64,000 nucleotides of DNA from Imbricaverruca yamaguchii (GCA_034440575.1 JAOTOL010001655.1:930001-994000), one strand, 5' to 3'; positions 10,817 through 21,778 are shown, counted from the stretch's first letter. Program-made: numbers and translations. Notes: generated by a model not told the origin, from the letters alone.

Positions 10817-10860
10817 ATTCGGTCGACGTTTCGTCTTAACCTAAGACATTTTCAAGACTA
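10817..10860 (-). ncRNA. Hammerhead-ribozyme-like motif, degenerate
   Basis: On the minus strand a perfect 6-bp hairpin GTCTTA-GGT-TAAGAC (10833-10847) is followed by GAAACGTC. This is the stem II, GAAA core and cleavage-proximal layout of the minimal hammerheads found in Penelope-like terminal repeats. The first core box, usually CTGATGA, is replaced by a TTGAAAAT-like sequence, so it is probably inactive or only related by descent. Its position between one ORF end and the next ORF start fits a pseudo-LTR. Confidence 0.45.
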
Positions 10861-10960
10861 CGAGTTGGAAGGTCACATTGATGAAATGTACACGTTTGAA
10901 ATTATGTTTTGGTTCACAATTCGCGTGCGTTGTGTACGTAGGCGCTAGAGTACTGCAAAT

Positions 10961-11634
10961 TTACATTTCCAGTGTCACACTGCGAGGAATGTCACTGTGG
11001 GGTGGGAGCTGCCCCTCGTAGAGTTTGAGTGTTCCGCGTGCGTTGATTTGCTTGTTGATGTCTGCATCTATGTGTCTGATGTAAATTGCCTCTAGGGCAA
11101 TAAGACGTCGTTTGTTGTGGGTGGTTGCAAGTATTTTAGTGTTTTCTACCAGTAATTTCCTTGTCAGCGCTGTGTTGTGATGTTCGTGTGTATGAGAGAG
11201 TGGCCCGCCGTTTTGTAGGTGCATTGTGTGTCTTCGACTAAGTGTAGTGGTTGTTTTTCCGATGTATCCACTGTGAGGTAGGAGTGCGCAGTCTCCTAAG
11301 GTGCAATTGTAGTGGTATATCAAATTTGTTTGTTTGAGTGGTGATGGGTCATGTGCGGTGTTGTTTTTCATCAGTAGTGATGCTGTAGTTGGGCTGTTGT
11401 AGTATATGTTCAGTTTGATTTTGTCTGCTGGTTTTGTGGTTTTGCAGTTTTTCCGAATAACATTTTTGAGTGTCGTTTCATCTTGTTTGTACCCTGGCGT
11501 CATTGTGTTTCTATAGTACAGGTGGTGAGTTTCGCTGTCTTTTGTGATGGCTTGTTTTGTGCCAAGGTGTTTTGTGACGGCAATCGATATTAGTTGGTCT
11601 ATGCGTGATATCGGATAGTTGTTATTTGCCAGTG
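10961..11634 (-). pseudogene. Penelope-like element, C-terminal GIY-YIG part
   Basis: The frame is open from about 11634 to the stop at 10961. It carries the linker preceding the nuclease (IYYNSPTTASLLMKNN) and the GIY-YIG endonuclease: NLIYHYNC, a second Cys, SGYIGKTTTTLSRRHTMH with the catalytic Arg, and a later Glu in LIALEAIYIRH. In Penelope-like retroelements this nuclease follows the reverse transcriptase and nicks the target. The reverse transcriptase is absent: upstream sequence ends in TA-rich DNA near 11640. The 180-residue ATG-initiated part starts at 11503, but the homologous frame continues about 43 codons upstream. The sense strand is A/C-rich like the LINE at 6830-8200. Confidence 0.85.
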
Positions 11635-11635
11635 T

Positions 11636-11700
11636 TTATATATGTATTATATATATGTTTATATATATATGCCAGTACTTATATATATGTATAATTGTAC
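11636..11700. repeat. Imperfect (TA)n stretch
   Basis: TATA-rich sequence with GCCAGT interruptions at the 5' break of the Penelope copy. Confidence 0.8.
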
Positions 11701-11780
11701 ATATGCGTGTTTCTACATGTTTCTGATGTGCATGTTTCTGAATATTTTGAGGCGGATTAATTGGCGCGGACGATTCATTG
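11701..11780 (-). repeat. Inverted arm, right, of the Penelope cluster
   Basis: Reverse complement of 10470-10548 with a few substitutions and one small indel. Confidence 0.85.
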
Positions 11781-11804
11781 ATAGTTGACTTTTTAAATAA
11801 AGAT

Positions 11805-11825
11805 GCCTTTTGTGAGATAGCTGAA

Positions 11826-11866
<41 letters not shown>

Positions 11867-11873
11867 AAAAGGC
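11805..11873. repeat. (TA)n run inside an 11-bp inverted repeat
   Basis: GCCTTTTGTGA (11805-11815) pairs perfectly with TCACAAAAGGC (11863-11873). About 36 bases of TA at 11828-11863 lie between them, so the whole segment can fold as a hairpin. Confidence 0.85.
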
Positions 11874-13223
11874 TTATATATTTAAAAGTGAACTGTCACA
11901 AGGCAAGTTATTGTAGCTCTGCGACACAGCCGTTGCTTATAAATGCTGAAAAAGCTAACAGTGAATTGCAACTTAACGCACTGGATTGGACAGGATGTGA
12001 TGTGAAATGTACAATAAGCGTAGTATGCTTCATTCATGAGTCACGCCACATTGCTTTGATGAATGGACAACACCATTTATTTATAAACTGAGGAAGGAAA
12101 TGCTAAGGCGATTCTGCCTCCAAGCCCAACTAGGAAATCTGCTTCCAAGAGGAAGGAATTTAGCTTAAGTAGACAATGGTGTTCGAACTCGACGGATAGA
12201 TACATTTGTAGCGGCTGTGATCAGCCGGTCTAGACTGAGGCTTCGTGATCCCTATTCCCGGGCTACTATGCCGTCGATGTTATCTCACCAAACAACGCTG
12301 AGGGCCAATCGAAGCTGGTGCCAAACACAATCTAATAGCACTTCCATGTCGCACTTTCCAACCGATTTAAGGTGGAGCGATTCTGAAAACGTTGGGAGCG
12401 CATTGCTCATCTGTGCTAGCGCTGGTGAATCTGCACTGGTGCTGGTGATGCTGGTGAACTGGCACTGGTGCAGGCACCTCTCACCAGCATGCACCATCCA
12501 TTCCGCCACACTACAAGGTACTGCTGCAGGGAAGAAGGGGAGCACATTAATTTGCAATGAACTAAAAGTACATACATGTGTGATAGAAATTGGCATGTCT
12601 TCGTTAGTCGCGCGTTGCTTGCTCCGTGTCTCCAGAAAATCCATGTATAATTGTGTGGTGGGAAGTGGAGACTGTCAGTGGTCATTTCTGCATACAACAG
12701 CCAGTAATATCATGCTAAAGTCGCACTGATCGGAGGAGGTTCGATTACCCTATGGCGACACCGAAGCCAAAACAGCGATGTTCCGCTGTTTTCATACACG
12801 CGCAATGTGTCTTTTGTGGGATTTATGAACGTCTCTCAGCCGCTCTGCGGTTAGCTCATGAACGCTATAATGCACGGACATCCTCGTCAAGCCCAAGCCT
12901 GTAATACGCCTTGATAACTTCATCTCATTAATTGAATTTCCAGGTGGACGAAAATAACTTTTGAAGAATCCATCAGCGTAATTTACATCCGCCAGCATTG
13001 TCTATCAGGAGCTGTGGTTGGCGAGGCGCACTCAAAACATTTGGAAGTTTGATGGAGAGGTCACAGGCTCTTCATCAAATTAACGCACCAAGGACTATTC
13101 CTTTGCGTCCTAACAGCTACATGCTGCCACATTTGTCGATAGTCACACCGTTAACCGTCAGGCACCATCGGTGATGCGTGTCACTTTCACACACAGAGCT
13201 GCACTTGTGCGATAGTTCAGCGC
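11874..13223. other. Gene-free stretch
   Basis: No element recognised. Overlapping ORFs on both strands at 12217-12729 show no family resemblance. A GGTGCTGGTGATGCTGGTG patch near 12440 is locally repetitive. Confidence 0.4.
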
Positions 13224-14059
13224 GTTGGTCTGCACGTGCTGTATGGCCGTTGGTCTGCACGTGCTGTATGGCCGTTGGTCTGCACGTGCTGTGTGGCTGT
13301 TGGTCTGCACATGCTGTATGGCTGTTGGTCTGCACGTGTTGAGTGGCCGTTGGTCTGCACGTGCTGTATGGCCGTTGGTCTGCACGTGCTGTATGGTTGT
13401 TGGTCTGCACGTGCTGTATGGTTGTTGGTCTGCACGTGCTGTATGGCCGTTGGTCTGCACGTGCTGAGTGGCTGTTGGTCTGCACGTGCTGTATGGCTGT
13501 TGGTCTGCACGTGCTGTATGGCCGTTGGTCTGCACGTGCTGTGTGGCTGTTGGTCTGCACGTGCTGTATGGCCGTTGGTCTGCACGTGCTGAGTGGCTGT
13601 TGGTCTGCACGTGCTGCATGGCTGTTGGTCTGCACGTGCTGTATGGTTGTTGGTCTGCACGTGCTGTATGGCTTGGTTGGTGTGAGTGGCTGTTGGTCTG
13701 CACGTGCTGTATGGCCGTTGGTCTGCACGTGCTGAGTGGCTGTTGGTCTGCACGTGTTGTGGCTGTTGGTCTGCACGTGCTGTATGGCTGTTGGTCTGCA
13801 CGTGCTGTATGGCTGTTGGTCTGCACGTGCTGTATGGCTGTTGGTCTGCACGTGCTGTATGGCTGTTGGTCTGCACTGGTTGTATGGCTGTTGGTCTGGT
13901 GTGGGGTGTTGGTTGCGTGCTGTTGGGAGTGGCTGTTGGTCTGCACGTGCTGTATGGCTGTTGGTCTGCACGTGCTGTATGGCCGTTGGTCTGCACGTGC
14001 TGTATGGTCCGTTGGTCTGCACGTGCTGTATGGCCGTTGGTCTGCACGTGCTGAGTGGC
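13224..14059. repeat. 25-bp minisatellite, about 33 copies
   Basis: The unit TTGGTCTGCACGTGCTGTA plus TGGCYG repeats at 25 bases with small variants. Two non-canonical stretches lie near 13672-13690 and 13872-13930. The unit lacks stops in all three minus-strand frames and most plus frames, so ORFs of 80-395 aa overlap throughout. Because 25 is not a multiple of 3, each frame cycles through three 25-aa phases. I call no gene. Confidence 0.97.
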
Positions 14060-14266
14060 GATTTGAGTTGCGGTGTTGTGACCCGACTGTCAGCTGCAGA
14101 CGGCACCACCGTAGTCAATGAGGGGGGGGGGACCGGCCTGCACGGCTCCCTCCGCGACGGCGAATCCCCTGAAGGCGAGGGGAGCGGCCGGGCCAGTGGC
14201 GGCACAGGGATGACAAAGATACGGCCCCGGGGGCGGGTCAGCTGCTGACATGTGGGTGTGCTCAGA
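14060..14266. other. GC-rich spacer between minisatellites
   Basis: Contains a G run (14121-14130) and CpG-rich sequence. No gene recognised. Confidence 0.4.
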
Positions 14267-14770
14267 CATGGCAGACGTGCCGGGCTTACAACGAGGCAGA
14301 ACACTGGTCCTGTACGGTGGCAGACGTGCCAGGCTTACAACGAAGCAGAACACTGGTCCTGTAAAGCGGCAGACGTGCCGGGCTTACAAGAAGCAGTGTC
14401 CTGTATGTCCTGTACCATGGCAGACGTGTCAGGCCTACAACGAAGCAGGGCACTGGTCCTGTACGGTGGCAGACGTGCCGGGCTTACGAGGCAGAACACT
14501 GGTCCTGTACGGTGGCAGACGTGCCGGGCACTGGTCTACAAGGAAGCAGGGCACTGGTCCTGCACAGCGGCAGACGTGACGGGCTTACAACGAGGCAGAA
14601 CACTGGTCCTGTACAGCGGCAGACGTGTCAGGCTTACAACGAGGCAGAACACTGGTCCTGTAAAGCGGCAGTCGTGACGGGCTTACAGCGAGGCAGAACA
14701 CTGGTCCTGTACAGAGTCAGACGTGTCAGGATTACAACTGGGAAGGACACTCGTGCTGGACACCGTGGCA
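14267..14770. repeat. 49-bp minisatellite, about 10 copies
   Basis: GCAGACGTGCCGGGCTTACA starts units at 14271, 14320 and 14369, a 49-base step. ACACTGGTCCTGTA is also conserved in each unit. Some copies are shortened. Confidence 0.92.
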
Positions 14771-14790
14771 GATGGCTGGCGTGGACACTC

Positions 14791-14813
14791 TGTCGGCATA
14801 TACTATGCCGACA
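14791..14813. repeat. Perfect 10-bp hairpin
   Basis: TGTCGGCATA, loop TAC, TATGCCGACA. It sits about 20 bases beyond the last 49-bp unit. Confidence 0.9.
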
Positions 14814-15770
14814 ATAGGATAACGGAGTCGATAGTTAGCTGCACTCAGCGCAGATTCATTATTTTACATTTTAAATTTACACCTTCCCAACAATCAGTGG
14901 TCAAGTAGGCGCATGGGTACCCACACAATTATGATTGGTAATTATAGCCCACTCTACGTAATACGTTATAGCATACGCTATTATAGTCCAAGGCGGAAAG
15001 CAGCTGGGAGATATTTACCTTCTAGCTTCATTCCGTTTATACACTGCCCATTGTCTTAACGTTCGAGTTGGTGCATAACGGTGGAGATGGAACCCATGCG
15101 GTTATTACTTCCAATTTATGCTGTATGAAATCATTTGCATGAAATTGATGAAACGGATTCAATTGAAGCCATGAGCTCATTAGTTCGAAAGCTAAATTAT
15201 CTTTGCGTTTGAAACCAGCAATAGATCCTTGCAAATTAGCCCCGTGTTTACAATTAATTTCTCCAGATAATGAGCGCTATCTAATACCACTAACGTTAAT
15301 GCCCGGACCTCAGTGCTTAGTTCAAGATAATTTTTATTCTCTACGTCTCACCGAAACACTCGAGCTATGCTTTTCAGAATGCTAACGAAGGAAGAAATTC
15401 TTGAAATATGCCTGAAATTGTCAGCACCTATGCTTACTGTGCATGACTCCTTGCTCTTTCTGACATGAACACATAACATGGCTAAGGCTTCGTAATGCAA
15501 TCCATGGGCAAATCTACATGATGCAACTTTGCGAACTTTGCGAATAAGAACGCTGAACTCTCAGCACAAGTAGTTGTGTAGTTTGTCGCTATTTTTGGTT
15601 GACACGTACGCATGAAAATGACAACACCCGAAGATTCAGAACTAAGCAATGCAGCCGAGCAACTCATCTGATCGAAGCGCAGCTTCGTACGCCTTTCGAC
15701 AGTCCAAAATCGTCGTTTGGCAGGTGGAAGCCAGGCCTGCATAAGCCGCTTTAGTCCGCAATTAACTAAA
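14814..15770. other. Gene-free stretch
   Basis: Mostly AT-rich unique sequence. No gene, array or motif stands out. Confidence 0.4.
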
Positions 15771-15992
15771 TATATTGGGGGATGGAAGAAGAGGGGGAGG
15801 GGAGAGGGAGGCCGTGCCTGCGTCCCCCGCTCCGTCGGTCGGCCAGCCGGCTAGTCCCAGATTGGCTGCCGCTGACAATAAAGAAGTGTATGTAACAATG
15901 TGCTGCCCCGCCATTGTTAGCACCCTACCTGTCATCCTGGCCATGATTAATGACGTCATCAACAATGGCTGCAACAATAGCACAATAGCTCA
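15771..15992. promoter_or_regulatory. Sox/CRE motif cluster, possible enhancer
   Basis: Within about 120 bases there are six ACAAT-type Sox-like motifs (15875-15880, 15894-15900, CCATTGTTA at 15911, AACAATGG at 15961, AACAATAG at 15973, ACAATAG at 15982) and a perfect CRE TGACGTCA at 15951-15958. They follow a GC-rich patch. The frame is also open on plus (73 aa), but codon structure is weak. Regulatory function is inference from motif density alone. Confidence 0.3.
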
Positions 15993-16555
15993 ATAAGCTA
16001 CTTTGAAATCGTTTCTTTTTCACTCACAATGAACCATAAAATTGGTGTGTACATCTTTCCAATATTTCATAGACAAAGACAGCACGCGACAAATGGAAAG
16101 GAACGACAAAAGCGAGCTAGCTCATTTGGGGATTTCGCCTTCGACACATGGAGCAAACGACACATAATGTATTGACTTTGGTGGCAGCTACAACCCAGCT
16201 TTTCACCGAACCGGCGTCTAAAATACAAATTCTATAACTTCCACTGGCCCACGAGTTCCACTGTGCTGATATCGTCATTGCCTGGGGAGTTGCGTCGACC
16301 GGTGCACTACGAATTAAATCCTTGCGCATGCTGTGTCGACAATGTTTCCCTATGTGCTTACACTAACTTGCATTATAATGTATAATGTTTAGGCAGAGCA
16401 AGACATGCTAGTTCTGGGCCTGGCAAAGCTTGGTAGCATGCATAGCACTTAAGACGTAAACACTCAATTTCTCTAATTTAATTATTTATTTACGTTTATT
16501 CCCAGACCTGTGGTGTATGCACTACGCATGTATTATTTTATGGAGGTAATGGAGG
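15993..16555. other. Gene-free stretch
   Basis: Unique sequence without recognised features. Confidence 0.4.
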
Positions 16556-17216
16556 AGGAACAACGGGATCACCGGGACACGAGACACGGACACGGGACAC
16601 GGAGCATGGGATCGAAACACGGTAGCATCGGAACACAATGCCTATTTACCCTGGACATGGGGCAAGGGAACCACGGGCACCGGGATGTGGAACACGGGAC
16701 CAGGACATGGGACCGGGACACGGGACCGGGACACGGACCGGACACGGACCGGGACACGGGGACACGGACGGACACGGGACGGGACACGGACCGGGACACG
16801 GGACCGGGACACGGACCGGACACGGGCGGACCGGACCGGGACACGGGACACGGGACCGGGACACGGGACCGGGACACGGACCTGGACACGGACCGGGACA
16901 CGGGACCGGGACACGGACCTGGACACGGACCGGGACACGGGACACGGACCTGGACACGGACCGGGACACGGACCGGGACACGGGACCGGGACACGGACCG
17001 GGACACGGGACTGGGACACGGGACCGGGACACGGACCTGGACACGGACCGGGACACGGGACTGGGACACGGGACCGGAGCACGGGACTGGGACACGGGAC
17101 CGGGACACGGGACCGGGACACGGACCGGGACACGGGACTGGGGGGACACGGGACTGGGACACGGGACCGGGACACGGGACCGGGACACGGGACCGGGACA
17201 CGGGACCGGGACATGG
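16556..17216. repeat. GGGACAC-type GC minisatellite
   Basis: Irregular mixture of 12-base (GGACACGGGACC) and 11-base (GGACACGGACC) units with CCTGGACAC variants. Strong purine bias on plus. The mixture stays open on both strands for 180-254 aa of Gly/Thr/Asp/Arg or Pro/Val/Ser/Arg repeats, which I treat as by-products. A similar 25-base phrase (AATGCCTATTTACCCTGG near 16638 and CATGCCTATTTAACTCTGG near 17231) lies near both edges. Confidence 0.95.
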
Positions 17217-17254
17217 TATCATCAGGACACCATGCCTATTTAACTCTGGCAGTG

Positions 17255-20213
17255 TGATGAAGAGGTCAATTTAACCCCCTGCTGTTTTGCTGAGGGAGCT
17301 GCTGAGCCGCTGAAGCTAACGATTTCGAATTTCGTACGAGTCACTCGAGCACATGGTGCAAAAAATGCGTTATCGGCTCCTACGATACGGGATCGCAACG
17401 AGTCAAAGTTAGGTCACGACCTCGTCTCAATACGTTTTTAGATGTACATTGATTTTTTTCAGCAACGAATTGCACCAGATATAGCTAAAAGTGAAACATG
17501 AATGCATGTGAAAATGATCAAAGAGACATACAATATTTTCTCAAGTTAGGTCCTTGCGAATTTGACGGGAAAACTAGACAATGACTGTTTCTTTGCTGCT
17601 AATCAACATTTTAGAAATTAAAAAAAAAACGGAAAGCCGGTTCACGTCCTCTCTTTCCCCTCCATCCCCTCCTTCGACTGCATCTCTCCACCATGGTTAA
17701 CGTTAAATCCAGTGTACCGAAAAATATAGGAAAAGGCAGTGTTCTGGTCACAGAAAGCTCCTACTTACTGCGATTCACCTGCCCTTCCCTCATCAGGCCA
17801 TGCCCTGCTCTGCCTACACTTAGCATGCCACTTCACTTATTTAAACACAGAGGAATAATGGAACAAGCCCTAGCACATGGTTCACATTTTCTTCGACGAA
17901 GCGCATCACGACATTTCTCTCTAGTCAATCACTAATATGAAACGTTTTGATTATATTTTTTAATGATCAAAGATAATGGAACGCATATGATTTTGCTTTG
18001 ATTGCATTTACTATCTTTCCCTCAGTGCCATTTGTTTCAAAACCTTCCTATGCAATAGTTCATCGCGTAGTTCCAGACATTTGTCCTTTGCGGGATCGAT
18101 GGCCTTAACCTTTGCACATGTCTTCTGTGTTAGACTAGATGTTCAGTTTGCATATCATCAATGTTTAATCACGAATTCCCACTTGTGTTACGACTAAGAT
18201 CCGGAAGCTTCGGCGAGGACGGGTGACTGACTCCACGTTAAAATTGACCTGCTTGGAACGAACTGAAAGGTGAACCAAAATAGACCGATAAAAATGTTCA
18301 AGTAGCTCTAAAATTTAAGAATGTAGCTACGCTATGGTATTTACATCGTAGTCTATCTTGCTTGGAACAATTGCTAGTGGGGGGAGGGGTAGAGATCAAA
18401 CTGCCATCCACCGCACAGCATAGAGGGTGTATGTTGTGGAAAGCTGCTGTGGTGCTGTCTATTGACCCGTACACCACCATTGGAGAGGTTCGAGCTTCGT
18501 CGGTTTAACCGGCAGGCAAAATGGAGGTTCGTCGGCTGTATTTCTTTTGCAAACCAATCCGCGATTGGCGCAGGGAAGCTAACTGATGTCATAAATTACC
18601 CCTGGTCTTCTCATGAAATCACCTTGCGGTTCATAAATCCGGCGGCAAATGGCCGGGAAAACAGTCCAATATAAAAGAACAGCCAACTTAATGCGACCAC
18701 TTCCATTACTCTGATTAAATTAAAATAAGCTGGCGATTCATTCGCTTGACTTTTCACGGTAGATAAAGTTCACTTCGTAATTAATGTGCCCCAGTTAAGC
18801 AGATGTGTCCGAACCACTTCGAAATCTTGAGAGTAACAGGTACTGGGAGCCGAGGGACAGTTTTATTTCCGAGCATGCCGGCAAAAGCTGCTGGGTGAGG
18901 ATCTCTAGATGCAAAACGCTTCGGACAGTTAGATGATTTCATGCTTGACAAAATGCTACCGCAATCCATCTGAGAAGGAAATATCCTGACGCTTGCTTCA
19001 AACTTAGTGACTGTTTTTATAATTCTCGCGGTCGCATAGATGATCTTGATCCTAGTCGGCAGGGGATAAATATTCCACATATGATAATTTCTGGATCTAT
19101 GCGAGTAATCGAGCCGCTAACGTACGGGAGAATGCAAAGGAGGGACACTGACATTGACACAGTCACAGTTCTAGTTTTTCCATCTAATGAACACTATACG
19201 GTCAAAACGTATACCTTTCAACTGCTTCAATCTGACCTGACCTAGCTTGATCTGGGATGATCTCAATCAGTGGCAGATCCAGGTGTTCGCTAATAGGGGC
19301 AATCCAGAATCTTGGCGTTGGACCGGGCATTGCATTTTGGCTATTTTATGACACATTCAACTGCAACTGTGACAAAATGCATTCCATACGAATATGCAAC
19401 AACAGTTAGTGTCATCTTTATAGGTTCGGTCATGCACGAGGTAAAATACAGATCCAATTAAAACAGGGGAACTCCACCGTGAGCGGTGGATATCAACTGG
19501 AATGACATGTTCCTTGCTTTCGAATGGCACTTTTCTTTGCAGCTGAAAATGACGTTAGGTATGACTCATAAGTGAAAATTCAGGAAATATTACAAGCGTA
19601 GACTTCGAGTTGGGGGTAGGGCAAGAAAAATAAAACATTTGCGCACAAGAACACAGTGGATAACATCATTTATGCACTGACTTGAAAAACACGGACACAA
19701 GGTGAAGTGCGCTCAATTCCATCCTCACTTTCTCCCACCAGCTATCACATATTGTGGGACACTTGGTCGAATGCATGTTACCATGCTGTTTATTTTGGGG
19801 TGCTGTTTATGCATATACCAAGAATCCATGACAAGGAGGTCAATGGTCGAATTGCACCTGGATAAAAGTGAAAAATCGCCAATGGTGAAGCGTTTGTGGC
19901 AAGCAAATGAGAGCCCCTGACTAGTGACGGGCTGGAGTTGCAGAGGACATGCTGGGTGCGGCCGGAGTTTCCTTGTTATGTTCTGCAGAGTAGACGCCAC
20001 GTAGAATGTGTAACACGAATCACAACTGATGTGATGTGCTACTGATGACAAACTGTAGCTCACACATGTGTAATAGATGTCATCACATCAGCTCCTGCAA
20101 CATAGTGCTAATTCAGGTGTATCAGGTGAATCTATTCAGATCTATCAGGTAATGTCTACCTACGATATGTACAGTTGGTATGATCTATGAATGTGATACA
20201 TTGATATTGGCTA
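17255..20213. other. Long gene-free stretch
   Basis: About 3 kb with no recognised gene, array or transposon. 18480-18680 has moderate GC with CCAAT-like and TGATGTCATAAATTACC words. A minus ORF at 18781-19080 (99 aa) matches no family I know. Confidence 0.4.
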
Positions 20214-20214
20214 T

Positions 20215-20496
20215 TACATTGATTTGGCCCTTCTGGCCACCCTGAAGGGTACCAATAGAGTCATTGTAACAGCAATTTTGCCTAGGGCTGGAGCCTCCCC
20301 TGAGTGGAGCTCTAGGGCACTGGCAGCTAACGCCAGGGTAGGTAAGCTCTGCCATGAGCTAGGTTTCACATTTGTAGACGAGTGGAGCAGGTTTTATGCA
20401 TCGTGGGACCTCTATCAGAGGGATGGCCTGCACTTCTCTGAGAAGGGGGTCCATGTGTTAGGCAAAGTGTACGAGCATGTCCTTCAGGGAAACTAG
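20215..20496 (+). pseudogene. LINE ORF1 C-terminus, SGNH/GDSL esterase fragment
   Basis: The last about 93 codons of an ORF1. The closing block DGLHFSEKGVHVLGKV holds the Asp-x-x-His pair of the SGNH hydrolase catalytic site, and TNRVIVTAILPR fits the strand and loop before it. The serine block lies upstream and is lost by 5' truncation. ORF1 esterases of this type belong to CR1/L2-like LINEs and are thought to help ribonucleoprotein or membrane association. The stop at 20494-20496 lies just before the ORF2 frame begins (about 20500). Confidence 0.8.
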
Positions 20497-20594
20497 GAAA
20501 TGGGGTGGGGAGGGATGAAATTGCATTGCCAACTCAGGAATATTCCAATAGTGTTAGCCAAGGCAATAGATCCTCAAAGTCAAGGGGACAGAGT

Positions 20595-20607
20595 GATAGT
20601 TCATCTA
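20595..20607. repeat. SINE target-site duplication, left
   Basis: GATAGTTCATCTA, identical to 20788-20800. Confidence 0.95.
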
Positions 20608-20787
20608 TTGTTTGTTTATTGGTTGGTTCACGACACACTTTATGCACATTCACGGCTAATGGCGCCGCCCACACTGTTTCGCCGGTGGGCCGCGGGATTG
20701 GGAAATGTCCTGAGTGGCGCTAGAGTCGAACCCGGGACCTTTGGTACCCATAGCCCGACACCTTAACCACTCGGCCATCCCCGCCTC
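20608..20787 (-). mobile_element. tRNA-derived SINE, full-length copy 2
   Basis: Same family and orientation as 3526-3708. On minus it starts GAGGCGGGGATGGCCGAG (A box TGGCCGAGTGGTTAAGG), has the B box GGTTCGACTC, and ends with AATAAACAAACAA. It lies in ORF2 of LINE A between exact 13-bp duplications GATAGTTCATCTA (20595-20607 and 20788-20800). Removing the element and one duplication (193 bp) restores the LINE frame, which proves insertion after the LINE. Confidence 0.95.
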
Positions 20788-20800
20788 GATAGTTCATCTA
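20788..20800. repeat. SINE target-site duplication, right
   Basis: Identical to 20595-20607. Confidence 0.95.
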
Positions 20801-21778
20801 GTGATAAAAGAACTCCTCAGTATGAAAAAGCCAAAGGTGGTTATGGAGCATTTGTTAAGTGTATGATGTTTAATGCTCAGAGTATCCGTTCCAAATTTGA
20901 TGAGTTCAAGTGTTATGTTGCTGAGGAGGAACCAGATTTTGTTTGCATTACGGAGGCATGGGTCAATGAAGGGTATTTTGGAGATACCTTGCAGGACTAT
21001 GAGATCCAGGGATACAATATGTTTTCGTGCAATAGGGGTCCAGCAATGAAAGGGGGTGGTGTAATGCTCTATATGAATAGCTTATTCAGTTCTCAAAAAG
21101 TAGCAGGTGGGGATACAAATGTGTCTGTGGAGTCCATTTGGCTTGATGTCACTGTGGGAAAAGGCAACAGCAATACTCTTAGGATAGGAGCTTTCTACCG
21201 ATCAGGAACCCTGCCACATTCTCAGCAACTGGAGCTTGACAAGGTGATTTGTGAGGAAATCAGTAGAAACTTTAAGAGGAAGTGTCTTATTCTTGGTGAC
21301 TTTAATCTAAAAGGTTATGAAAATGCTGGTGTTGGCTCCCCATCATGCAAAATGTTTAGGTAATGCCTTGAAGAGGACCTGTTCTTACACAAGTTTGTAT
21401 CGGAACCTACCAGGCATGGCTCATTCTTGGACCTTGTATTCTCGGATTTAAGTGACTTGGTTGAAGACTTGACTGTAGGAGAAACTCTGGGAAGAAGTGA
21501 CCATAACATAGTTAGATTAAAGGCACATGTATGTGAAATTATCAAGGATAATTTGGTAAAGGTTCCAAATTTCAACAGAGCAGACTTTGACTGCATGAGA
21601 GCGGCTTTAAGTGCCATTAGATGGGAAGAAGAATTCTCCAATTTAAATGCCTGTGAAATGTGGGAAAAGTTCGAATCTTACTTGAAGGAAATTCAGATTA
21701 GACATGTCCCCCAAAAGCAAAGACGCAAAAGAAGGGTAGGAAAGCCAGCATGGCTTACACCAGACTTGATAATTAAAG

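Noticed and set aside
12217..12729. Transposase-like ORF on either strand
   Set aside because: I tried to fit it to Tc1 and retroviral-type motifs and found no catalytic block.
13117..14304. 395-aa minus ORF and overlapping ORFs
   Set aside because: Translation of the 25-bp minisatellite; open in all three frames, with changing phase and no domain.
16510..17274. 254-aa plus ORF and minus ORFs of 180-217 aa
   Set aside because: Gly/Asp/Thr/Arg or Pro/Val/Ser repeats derived from the GGGACAC array.
18781..19080. 99-aa minus ORF as a gene
   Set aside because: No family signature, no splice signals and no codon bias distinct from its surroundings.
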